From the NCBI GenBank assembly GCA_027056215.1, contig JALULO010000056.1:1-13914 (forward strand): DNA of 13,914 nucleotides. Direction: 5' to 3'. Each line of letters starts with the position of its first letter. The first letter of the stretch is position 1. The notes beneath the pieces were generated by a model. The model had not been told where the DNA came from. It saw only the letters and a list, made by a program, of their open reading frames with translations, and made no database searches. The DNA is from Campylobacterales bacterium. GTDB lineage: Bacteria; Campylobacterota; Campylobacteria; Campylobacterales; QNZT01. Position numbers and translations under genes: made by a program. Positions 7,460 through 12,920 of this stretch are shown piece after piece.

Positions 7460-7963
7460 TTAATCCCTGACTGGTATATAAGCATATCCTTCATTTTGTT
7501 TATCAATCAATCCCATCGTTGAACTTGGCACAAGTTTGACTAAAGGATAGATATCTTTTTCTGTCAATTTAGCTCTTAGCATATTTGCCTCACACATCAG
7601 AAATTCTATTCCATAATTCTCTTTAGCAAAAGCGATGCGCTTTTTGAGATCACTATTAGCTTTCACCAATGCAACTTGATCTTTATAAGGAGAATGTGCA
7701 AGATCTTTCACAAAAAACTTATAAGCATCGCCATGAATGACTACTACTGCATCAAATTCTTGCAGTTTTCCTTCATAATGTGCTGTATATCTGGCAACAC
7801 CACTTAAAATTCTCTGTTCAAATGTTTTAAGATTGCCAGTTGTTAAATCAAACACTACTTTTTTTGATACCTCTTCTTCGCTTTTTTTGGTATCGCTTTT
7901 TCCTGCCATCATTGGTGTCATAGCCAATACACTTAACAATAAGATGCTTCCAAGTTTATTCAT
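7460..7963 (-). CDS. Periplasmic DsrE-like protein
   Basis: A 167-residue exported protein with signal peptide (MNKLGSILLLSVLAMTPMMAG, cleavage probably near residue 20) and a mature DsrE/DsrF/YchN-type fold: strand VVFDLTTGN, later FDAVVVIHGDAYKFFVKD around 70-87, and the IEFLMCEANM block at 119-128 carrying the only cysteine (C124), the position where DsrE-superfamily proteins bind sulfane sulfur. The C-terminal VPSSTMGLIDKQNEGYAYI is also family-like. Such exported DsrE proteins are common in sulfur-oxidising bacteria; their exact role is unsettled. AAGGAG precedes the ATG, and a clear promoter with direct repeats lies upstream. Following this gene by 76 bases is the periplasmic rhodanese, a natural partner for persulfide exchange. 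Confidence 0.85.
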   Translation of the reverse strand: MNKLGSILLLSVLAMTPMMAGKSDTKKSEEEVSKKVVFDLTTGNLKTFEQRILSGVARYTAHYEGKLQEFDAVVVIHGDAYKFFVKDLAHSPYKDQVALVKANSDLKKRIAFAKENYGIEFLMCEANMLRAKLTEKDIYPLVKLVPSSTMGLIDKQNEGYAYIPVRD

Positions 7964-7984
7964 TTATACTCCTTGGTATATTTT

Positions 7985-8030
7985 ATTTACACCCGAATTA
8001 TAACATCCCAAGTGTAAAGATTGTGTAAAT
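7985..8030 (-). promoter_or_regulatory. Promoter with tandem TTTACAC boxes for the periplasmic dsrE-rhodanese pair
   Basis: Reading the minus strand there is TTTACAC, four bases, TTTACAC (8029-8023 and 8018-8012), nine bases, then a consensus TATAAT at 8002-7997. No good -35 exists at the normal distance. Seven-base direct repeats with an 11-base period about ten bases before the -10 are the layout of PhoB/OmpR-family activator boxes. A third copy in inverted orientation (7992-7985) forms an eight-base perfect inverted repeat with the distal box. The regulator is not identified. Confidence 0.6.
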
Positions 8031-8043
8031 TTAGGTAATTTCC

Positions 8044-8057
8044 TATTTAACTAAATA
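8044..8057. repeat. Short palindrome in the intergenic region
   Basis: TATTTA, two bases, TAAATA in A/T-rich sequence between the methyltransferase stop and the dsrE promoter. No U tract follows on the minus strand, so it is not a good terminator. It may be incidental. Confidence 0.2.
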
Positions 8058-8087
8058 AGATTTTATTAACTCCATTTTCCAGAACAT

Positions 8088-9437
8088 TTACTTTTTTCTA
8101 ATCACAAAATAAATATACTCTTGTTCACTTATCTTGGGTGTGATATGTATTTGCTCTTCACTTTCAATCAGCTCTAAACTATCTGGCAATTCTAACAATA
8201 TTTTTGTATGGTTATATTGCATGATATCCAGCCCTGCACATTGGATCGGACCATCGGTTCTAAATGTACTGACAATCGCTATCGCCCCTTCTTTGAGTGT
8301 GTGATTTAAAACTTCAAAATATTTCTGTCTCTCTTTTTGACTAAGTAGAAAATGAAACACTGCTCTATCATGCCAAAGATCAAACTTTTTATCTGCTTTA
8401 AAATTTAAAATATCACTACATTGAAATTTAATATTTTCACTTTTTACTCTTTTCTTTACGATATCAAGAGAAGTTTTTGAAGTATCAAGAAGCGTAATAT
8501 TTTTGTATCCATTTTGGAGTAAATAATCAACAAGATGGGAAGCACCACAACCAACATCTATGATATGTGCATCTTTTTTGGTATATTTATCGATAAGTTC
8601 AAAAGATTTTTGAGGTACATCTTGATGCCATAACACTTGCGTATAGTCAACGCTCTTAAAAATCCCATCCCAATGTTTTTCTCTGCGTATATCAGAGGGG
8701 ATTTTTTCTGCGCTAAAAGTGGCTCCTTGTGTTGTCTTTGCAGTAGTGTAATGGGTAAGTCCCCTGCAAGTAACATCTGCAAAACCAGCCTTTTCAATGA
8801 TGCCCATAAGTTCATCTTGACGAAGTGTCCCTGCCACACAATTTGCCCAATCTTCTTGATTACTATCACAACAAGAACTCTGATCGATACTACAACACGA
8901 CGGCTCGGATATATCTATCATATCTGCAAAATATATCTTGCCCTGTGGTTTTAAAACACGGTAAATTTCAGCAAAAACAGACTCTTTACATGCAGTAAGA
9001 TTGATCGCACCGTTGGAAATAACAACATCCACACTCTCATCCTCAAGATCGACAGCATCAAAACTACTCTCTAGGATTTCAATGTTTGAAAATCCTGCAA
9101 GTTTTGCATGATACGAGGCAATTTCTACCATTTTAGGTGTGATATCAACACCAATAACTCTGCCACTCTCACCCGTATATAAACGAGACACCAAAACATC
9201 AACACCCCCACCACAACCTAAATCTAGTACCGTATCACCCTCTTTTATATCAGCATATTTAAAAGGGTTTCCAACTGCAGCACAATACTCCCATACTTCT
9301 GAGGGAAGTGTATCTATCCACTCATCTTTATAACCGTGTGCTTTCGCATTTTCCAAACCTTTTGCCCATCCAAAGTCTTTGCTTGGATTTTGGGCCAACT
9401 CTGTGTATAGTGCTATGATTTGTGTACTATCTGCCAT
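8088..9437 (-). CDS. Tandem methyltransferase: ArsM-like domain fused to a second class I SAM methyltransferase
   Basis: A 449-residue cytoplasmic protein with two Rossmann methyltransferase halves. Half 1 (about 45-245) is arsenite-methyltransferase-like: VGNPF at 55-59, SAM motif I VLDLGCGGGVD at 70-80, VIGVDITPKMV, SNGAINL at 141-147, RVLKPQGKIYFADM, and NCVAGTL at 199-205. The cysteine usual in the SNC motif of true ArsM is glycine here, while the C200 equivalent of the second arsenite ligand is kept, and two CC pairs (181-182, 189-190) plus C52 and C150 are extra candidate ligands. Half 2 (about 252-449) has motif I IIDVGCGAS at 292-300, LLDTS at 316-320 and DLWHDRAVFHFL at 353-364, like small thiol/metalloid methyltransferases. 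The start at 9437 is chosen because GAGG sits nine bases before it; for the ATG at 9446 GAGG would touch the start codon. One base separates it from the upstream stop. Substrate is unproven. Confidence 0.85.
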   Translation of the reverse strand: MADSTQIIALYTELAQNPSKDFGWAKGLENAKAHGYKDEWIDTLPSEVWEYCAAVGNPFKYADIKEGDTVLDLGCGGGVDVLVSRLYTGESGRVIGVDITPKMVEIASYHAKLAGFSNIEILESSFDAVDLEDESVDVVISNGAINLTACKESVFAEIYRVLKPQGKIYFADMIDISEPSCCSIDQSSCCDSNQEDWANCVAGTLRQDELMGIIEKAGFADVTCRGLTHYTTAKTTQGATFSAEKIPSDIRREKHWDGIFKSVDYTQVLWHQDVPQKSFELIDKYTKKDAHIIDVGCGASHLVDYLLQNGYKNITLLDTSKTSLDIVKKRVKSENIKFQCSDILNFKADKKFDLWHDRAVFHFLLSQKERQKYFEVLNHTLKEGAIAIVSTFRTDGPIQCAGLDIMQYNHTKILLELPDSLELIESEEQIHITPKISEQEYIYFVIRKK

Positions 9438-9438
9438 T

Positions 9439-10449
9439 TTATTCATCCTCTACTTTTACAATTAAACCTAAACCAGAATCAAAAGGATACCCAGCTCTTG
9501 CCCATGCTTTGAGTCCGCCTTTAAGTGTATAGACATTTTTATAACCCATCTTTTTTAATGTTTGTGCAGCTAAAAGACCGCGTCCACCGCTACGGCAGAA
9601 AGTAACGATAACTCTATCTTTATTTTTTATCTTATTCATGATTTCAAACTCAAGATCTCCTCTAGTCATCTGTATTATATCATCAGCATATATCTCGCCT
9701 TCTGCTCTTTGCACTATTTCTCTTACATCAAGAAGTGTGAACTCATCTTCATTGTCTACCATTTTTTTTAACACAACTGGAGACATTTCCTCGACTTTAC
9801 TTCTAGCTTTTACCATAAGTCCGTCTATTTCAGGACGACCATATCCAGAGCAGGCTAATTGTTTGTAGGGCGTAGGATTTATCTTTTCATCACGCATATA
9901 TTTAAAAACAGTAAGTGCTTGTTTATTTGTTGGCTCTTTTATAATAGGTGTTTTTAGTGCATTTTGAAATGGTTTTGTATTACAACTGGACTTTGCTTGA
10001 GATGCTGATTTTGTTTTGGCAGGGATACTTGAAAGCTTTTTATCTTCTCCCTTTAGCGTTTCTCTATTTGGACTCACAGCACTAGCACAAGCACCACTAG
10101 CACAACTCTCAGCACTAGGAGCAGAAGCAAAAAACTTACCACCCCACATAGGAAATGTCAGCATCACGGCTGTAAAAAGTGTCACAATCGCTAAAAACTT
10201 TTTACTTGCCCAAAAGCTCTGGTTATCACAATCACATGCTATCTCTTTACTTGGTTTGAGTTTGTCATACCACGCATAAAGCAGTACCAAGACGGTAAAC
10301 GCAACCAAATAGTTATGATAGGGAGCCAGCCACGAAAATGAAGATGCCAGAGAACTTGAACCAGCTAAAACTGCGAGAACCGGTGTCACACAACACAACG
10401 ATGCTGCTATCGTCGCACCTATAAGAGTGAAGATACTTTTATTTGCCAT
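9439..10449 (-). CDS. MerT-like membrane transporter fused to a periplasmic rhodanese domain
   Basis: A 336-residue fusion. Residues 1-107 look like the mercuric transporter MerT: helix 1 with the vicinal cysteines C19-C20 in SLCCVTPVLA, helix 2 at about 45-61, a cytoplasmic loop with CDC (C72, C74), and helix 3 at about 85-101. MerT topology puts the part after helix 3 in the periplasm. There follow a linker with CASGAC (116-121) and C156, a short unassigned segment with LACSGYGRPEIDG (198-210), and a rhodanese domain (about 212-330) with LLDVRE at 239-244 and active loop CRSGGR with C285. The rhodanese half is about 70% identical over its core to the secreted rhodanese at 6922-7383. AAAGGA lies eight or nine bases before the ATG; the upstream gene ends 14 bases before. 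I infer coupling of periplasmic sulfur transfer to passage of a soft ion or sulfur species through the membrane. Confidence 0.85.
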   Translation of the reverse strand: MANKSIFTLIGATIAASLCCVTPVLAVLAGSSSLASSFSWLAPYHNYLVAFTVLVLLYAWYDKLKPSKEIACDCDNQSFWASKKFLAIVTLFTAVMLTFPMWGGKFFASAPSAESCASGACASAVSPNRETLKGEDKKLSSIPAKTKSASQAKSSCNTKPFQNALKTPIIKEPTNKQALTVFKYMRDEKINPTPYKQLACSGYGRPEIDGLMVKARSKVEEMSPVVLKKMVDNEDEFTLLDVREIVQRAEGEIYADDIIQMTRGDLEFEIMNKIKNKDRVIVTFCRSGGRGLLAAQTLKKMGYKNVYTLKGGLKAWARAGYPFDSGLGLIVKVEDE

Positions 10450-10463
10450 ATATTTTTTCCTTT

Positions 10464-10817
10464 TTAAAAACTAATTACTTTATCGCTCTCAATAACCCAA
10501 TCCGCTAAAATTTGCATCGTCGAAGAGATGCTTTCATCAAAATATGGCTCATTTTTAAACAAACCACAACGCGCATTACAAGTTCCACATACTTGAAGAT
10601 TGATGCCTTTACCATACATTTTTTTCAACATATCTACCAAATCATAGTCATAGCTATCAGGTTTAGGCGTTTTATCACGCGCTAAATCAACAGCATCATT
10701 CATTAAAAATATATTTACCTTTTCACCACTTTTAAAAAGTGTTTTAGCCAAACGCAGTGCATTCCAAGTCACATCAGTTCCATCATAAGGTTGATGATTT
10801 AAGATAATTGTTACCAT
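10464..10817 (-). CDS. Cytoplasmic DsrE/TusD-like protein with three-cysteine motif
   Basis: A 117-residue DsrE-superfamily protein without signal peptide. The typical pattern is present: IILNHQPYDGTDVTWNALRLAKTL at the start, VNIFLMNDAVDLA at 34-46, and a cysteine block VCGTCNARCG with C77, C80 and C84, in the place where the family carries its sulfane-sulfur-binding cysteine. The C-terminal SSTMQILADWVIESDKVI is the usual last helix and strand. Known relatives (DsrE, TusD, YchN) hand sulfur atoms between proteins as persulfides. It is the first gene of the ArsR-linked operon, with AAGGA seven bases before the ATG and an inverted-repeat operator 18-37 bases upstream. Three cysteines, rather than one, could also bind a thiophilic metal(loid). 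Confidence 0.88.
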   Translation of the reverse strand: MVTIILNHQPYDGTDVTWNALRLAKTLFKSGEKVNIFLMNDAVDLARDKTPKPDSYDYDLVDMLKKMYGKGINLQVCGTCNARCGLFKNEPYFDESISSTMQILADWVIESDKVISF

Positions 10818-10834
10818 CGCTAATCCTTTTTTAT

Positions 10835-10854
10835 ATTTAGCTAATTTGCTAAAT
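10835..10854. promoter_or_regulatory. Candidate ArsR operator, inverted repeat 1
   Basis: ATTTAGC (10835-10841), six bases, GCTAAAT (10848-10854): seven-base perfect arms. It lies directly between the probable -10 of the minus-strand operon (TATAGA, plus-strand 10866-10871, or TATACC at 10856-10861) and its ribosome binding site, so a bound regulator would block transcription. Size and dyad symmetry suit an ArsR dimer. GCTAAAT recurs at 10908-10914 near the arsR promoter. Confidence 0.6.
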
Positions 10855-10876
10855 TGGTATAGAAGTCTATATGAAG

Positions 10877-10896
10877 TTTACTTAATCTAAAGTAAA
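10877..10896. promoter_or_regulatory. Candidate operator, inverted repeat 2
   Basis: TTTACTT (10877-10883), six bases, AAGTAAA (10890-10896): the same seven-six-seven geometry as the neighbouring dyad at 10835-10854 but different sequence. It covers the likely -35 zone of the minus-strand operon and is also upstream of the arsR promoter, so it could be bound by another regulator or by the same one with lower affinity. Confidence 0.45.
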
Positions 10897-10907
10897 TTGT
10901 CTAAATC

Positions 10908-10933
10908 GCTAAATAGCTTTTTTGTGATATACT
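10908..10933 (+). promoter_or_regulatory. Promoter of the arsR-family gene
   Basis: TATACT at 10928-10933 is a good -10, 21 bases before the arsR ATG. The -35 zone holds no consensus but contains GCTAAAT (10908-10914), the half-site of the operator in front of the divergent operon, directly preceded by CTAAAT (10901-10906). This suits autoregulation. Confidence 0.5.
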
Positions 10934-10954
10934 TAGATAACAAAGGATGGATAT

Positions 10955-11350
10955 ATGTTAGATATGGATGATAAAATTAAGATTTTTAAAGCACTAGGAA
11001 ATGAGACAAGATTTATGATATTTAAAAACATCTTTACGGGTGGGTATGCCTGTTCTATAGATGACACAAAACCCAAAGAGGATATCATCGCACAAGCCAC
11101 CTGCGTCACTAGTATTGCAGAACATTTTGACTTTGCATTACCTACTATTTCCAGACATTTAAAAGAGTTAAAAGATGCTAAAATCATCACGATGACCAAA
11201 AATAAAAATAAGATATACATCGAACCAAACATCGAAACAATGAAAGAGATAGCTTCATGTTTTGGAACTTTGGTAGAGGATTATGAAAAGGGTGTAATGT
11301 ATCAATTTGACAATACTAGAAAGAGCATGGAGTCAAACCTTGATTCTTAA
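10955..11350 (+). CDS. ArsR-family winged-helix repressor with three cysteines
   Basis: A 131-residue ArsR/SmtB-type regulator: helices at KIKIFKALGNETRFMIFKNI (about 7-26), the DNA-recognition helix-turn-helix VTSIAEHFDFALPTISRHLKELKDA (about 51-75), and the beta wing IITMTKNKNKIYIEP (77-91), then a C-terminal dimer helix. Cysteines are C33, C50 and C102. The ELCVCDL motif of classic ArsR is absent. C33 near helix 2 and C102 in the last helix could form a dithiol or tetrasulfide switch as in the persulfide sensors SqrR/BigR, but metalloid binding is equally possible; this is inference. It is divergent from the DsrE/MerT-rhodanese/methyltransferase operon, with shared inverted repeats in the 137-base gap. 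AAGGA at 10943-10947 lies seven bases before the ATG; a second ATG at codon 4 has no better site. Confidence 0.9.
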   Translation: MLDMDDKIKIFKALGNETRFMIFKNIFTGGYACSIDDTKPKEDIIAQATCVTSIAEHFDFALPTISRHLKELKDAKIITMTKNKNKIYIEPNIETMKEIASCFGTLVEDYEKGVMYQFDNTRKSMESNLDS

Positions 11351-11389
11351 CTTTTTAGTGCTAAAATAAGTCCAAATATAACAACTACA

Positions 11390-11572
11390 TGGAAAGAAAC
11401 TCGTGGTATTAGTTTTGAACACCCAAATGATGAAAAATATAATCATCAACAAATCTTAATTATCAATATTGATAGCTATATCTATGCTGTTCCTTTTGTT
11501 GAAAATTAGAATGAAAGATTTTTAAAAACGATAATACCAACTAGGAAATTTACTAAAAAATATTTGGGAGGT
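11390..11572 (+). pseudogene. Decayed toxin gene of a type II toxin-antitoxin system
   Basis: One reading frame gives WKETRGISFEHPND, then QQILIINIDSYIYAVPFVEN, a TAG stop at 11507-11509, and on in the same frame NERFLKTIIPTRKFTKKYLGG. As I recall, this order (KERGISFE, EHPN, YIYLVPFVE, FLKTIIPSRKATKKYL) belongs to small BrnT-like toxins. A segment of about 20 residues normally found between GISFE and HPN seems to be missing, there is no start codon in good context, and the stop interrupts the frame. The gene is therefore dead. Family assignment is from memory. Confidence 0.55.
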
Positions 11573-11599
11573 ATGATAGATTATAAATTAGACACTTAT
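11573..11599 (+). pseudogene. Start of a lost antitoxin gene
   Basis: GGGAGG at 11566-11571 precedes an ATG at 11573 reading MIDYKLDTY, which resembles the beginning of the CopG-like antitoxins that follow such toxins (pattern xYxLDxYEQ). After about nine codons the frame turns into transposase-like sequence, so the rest was lost at an insertion junction. LDTY could instead belong to the transposase part. Confidence 0.3.
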
Positions 11600-11656
11600 T
11601 TTGCCTATTCAGAACCTGTCAGAAAAATTATTTATACCACCAATACGGTGGAAGGA
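11600..11656 (+). mobile_element. Remnant of an IS256/mutator-type transposase
   Basis: The translation FAYSEPVRKIIYTTNTVEG matches the highly conserved C-terminal block of IS256-family transposases (Y-P-x-x-I-R-K-x-I-Y-T-T-N-x-I/V-E). Only about 19 codons remain; the residues after VEG (GAVSSTVAL) no longer match the expected FHRQxRK continuation. No inverted repeats or target duplications are visible. It marks an old insertion followed by deletion. Confidence 0.7.
11637..11651 (-). terminator. Possible weak terminator of the beta-helix lipoprotein gene
   Basis: CCACC, five bases, GGTGG makes a small G/C stem. On the minus strand it is followed after seven or eight bases by a run of five T residues. 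The gap between stem and T run is longer than in a good terminator. The stem derives from the conserved YTTNTVE codons of the transposase remnant, so it may be incidental. Confidence 0.25.
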
Positions 11657-11697
11657 GGAGCAGTCTCGTCAACCGTCGCTCTCACACTTCCAAACCC

Positions 11698-12852
11698 TTA
11701 ATGATATACAACCTTTACACTACCATCTCTTCTAGCCCAGATTTTTCCATTGTCACCATAAACATCTACTAGATTTGCACCGACAACACCGATATTGTAA
11801 CCATTTGAATCCGTACTGTTGGCTGTTTTATTTTGGCGTAAGATGATATGATCAAGTTTAGCACTCCAGCAAGCAAATGCCTGTCCACCATTGTTCGTCA
11901 AGTCATTATACTCTAGTGTTAGCGTAGCGGAAGGATTGCTACCGGGGTATACGATGCCTGCGCGGTCAGAGGAGTCTGCTTTGCCATTGTAGTTGACATC
12001 ATTATAGCGATAAAGTATATTATCTGCTCTAGGAGATTTTGCTCCTGCAACATGATTATCGTGTAAAAAGTTACCTGCTACTTCAAAATCTGCACTACTG
12101 CTGATATCTAAACCATAATCATGATTTGCATAAGCATTGTTAGAGTAAATCAACATTTTAGCACTACTTTGTACTTTAGCAACGATTCCATGCAATTGAC
12201 CATAACTACTACAGTAACGCACTGTTACACGGGAGTTTTCTAGTCTGTTTTGTGTTAAAAATGAGATACCTGCACCTTGATTATCTTGAAAGTTTCTAGC
12301 TTCTATAAACTCAACAAGAATATTGCCTTTGTTTTTATAACCATTAATACCATTAAGAGAATCGCTATTCCCTTCAACTGTAAAATTGCGTACGATGATA
12401 TTATGCCCATGTAAACTAACAGCAGAATCAGAGTGATTACTTAAAATAGTTTTACCAACTCCTGCTCCTTCTAAGATGATATTACTCCCTAAAACGATAC
12501 CTTCATAAGTTTCGATGGTACATTCTGGCATGATGATTTTTCCACCCTCTGTTGGCATGTTTTCAATCAATCCCTCCAGCTCACTCTCTTGACAAGTTTG
12601 CATACGATATACATTTTGCACAGGCACATCAAATCCTTGAAATCCCCAATCTGGGTGTTTAAGATCGATACACTCTTGTGTCTTTAAACGATAAAACTGA
12701 TTATCTGCACAAGGATTGGTTGTCGGTAGTTTGAGATTTTGGTCATGGACAACTGTAATTTGGGAGGATGTATGAGGATTGATATTACCTGTACTTGAAG
12801 ATCCACATCCCAAGAAAGAAAATGGTAAAATAATTAAAATTAATTTGTACAT
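11698..12852 (-). CDS. Right-handed beta-helix lipoprotein
   Basis: A 384-residue predicted lipoprotein: a short hydrophobic leader ends in the lipobox FLGC with the lipidated C16, followed by a Ser/Thr-rich linker and a Cys-containing segment (C48 and C61) to about residue 95. From about 95 to 350 it shows repeating parallel-beta-helix turns with Asn/Gly/Val-rich ladders (GSNIILEGAGVGKTILSN, HNIIVRNFTVEGNS, VTVRYCSSYGQLHG, MLIYSNNAYANHDYGL, ILYRYNDVNYNG, LTLEYNDLTNNGG), as in the pectate-lyase/alginate-epimerase superfamily. No catalytic set can be assigned, so it may bind or cleave a surface or extracellular polysaccharide. AAGGAG lies six or seven bases before the ATG. It is divergent from the NnrS gene with only 68 bases between. 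Confidence 0.85.
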   Translation of the reverse strand: MYKLILIILPFSFLGCGSSSTGNINPHTSSQITVVHDQNLKLPTTNPCADNQFYRLKTQECIDLKHPDWGFQGFDVPVQNVYRMQTCQESELEGLIENMPTEGGKIIMPECTIETYEGIVLGSNIILEGAGVGKTILSNHSDSAVSLHGHNIIVRNFTVEGNSDSLNGINGYKNKGNILVEFIEARNFQDNQGAGISFLTQNRLENSRVTVRYCSSYGQLHGIVAKVQSSAKMLIYSNNAYANHDYGLDISSSADFEVAGNFLHDNHVAGAKSPRADNILYRYNDVNYNGKADSSDRAGIVYPGSNPSATLTLEYNDLTNNGGQAFACWSAKLDHIILRQNKTANSTDSNGYNIGVVGANLVDVYGDNGKIWARRDGSVKVVYH

Positions 12853-12882
12853 GATTATCTCCTTAATCTGTATATATAAATA

Positions 12883-12892
12883 ATTATATAAT
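12883..12892. promoter_or_regulatory. Overlapping divergent -10 elements for the lipoprotein and nnrS genes
   Basis: In the 68-base gap TATAAT occurs on the + strand at 12887-12892 (toward nnrS, 29 bases before its ATG) and on the - strand at 12888-12883 (toward the lipoprotein, about 31 bases before its ATG). They overlap by two bases, so the two transcripts would compete for polymerase. No good -35 or FNR/NnrR-type dyad is seen. Confidence 0.45.
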
Positions 12893-12920
12893 AAAACATT
12901 AAATAAGCAAAGGTCGGACT

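Noticed and set aside
7214..7522. Plus-strand reading frame across the start of the periplasmic rhodanese gene
   Set aside because: It is the shadow of two minus-strand genes with signal peptides and good ribosome sites; only its short middle part (7424-7456) deserves notice as a possible arsR relic.
8558..8954. Overlapping frames on both strands inside the tandem methyltransferase
   Set aside because: The methyltransferase frame is continuous through both SAM motifs; the other frames show no domain.
10016..10279. Plus-strand frame of 87 codons inside the MerT-rhodanese gene
   Set aside because: It mirrors the low-complexity Ser/Ala/Cys linker and membrane helices on the opposite strand and has no ribosome site.
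8088..10817. A classical mercury resistance operon
   Set aside because: No merA, merP or MerR-type regulator is present, and the MerT part is fused to rhodanese; only the transporter half resembles mer genes.
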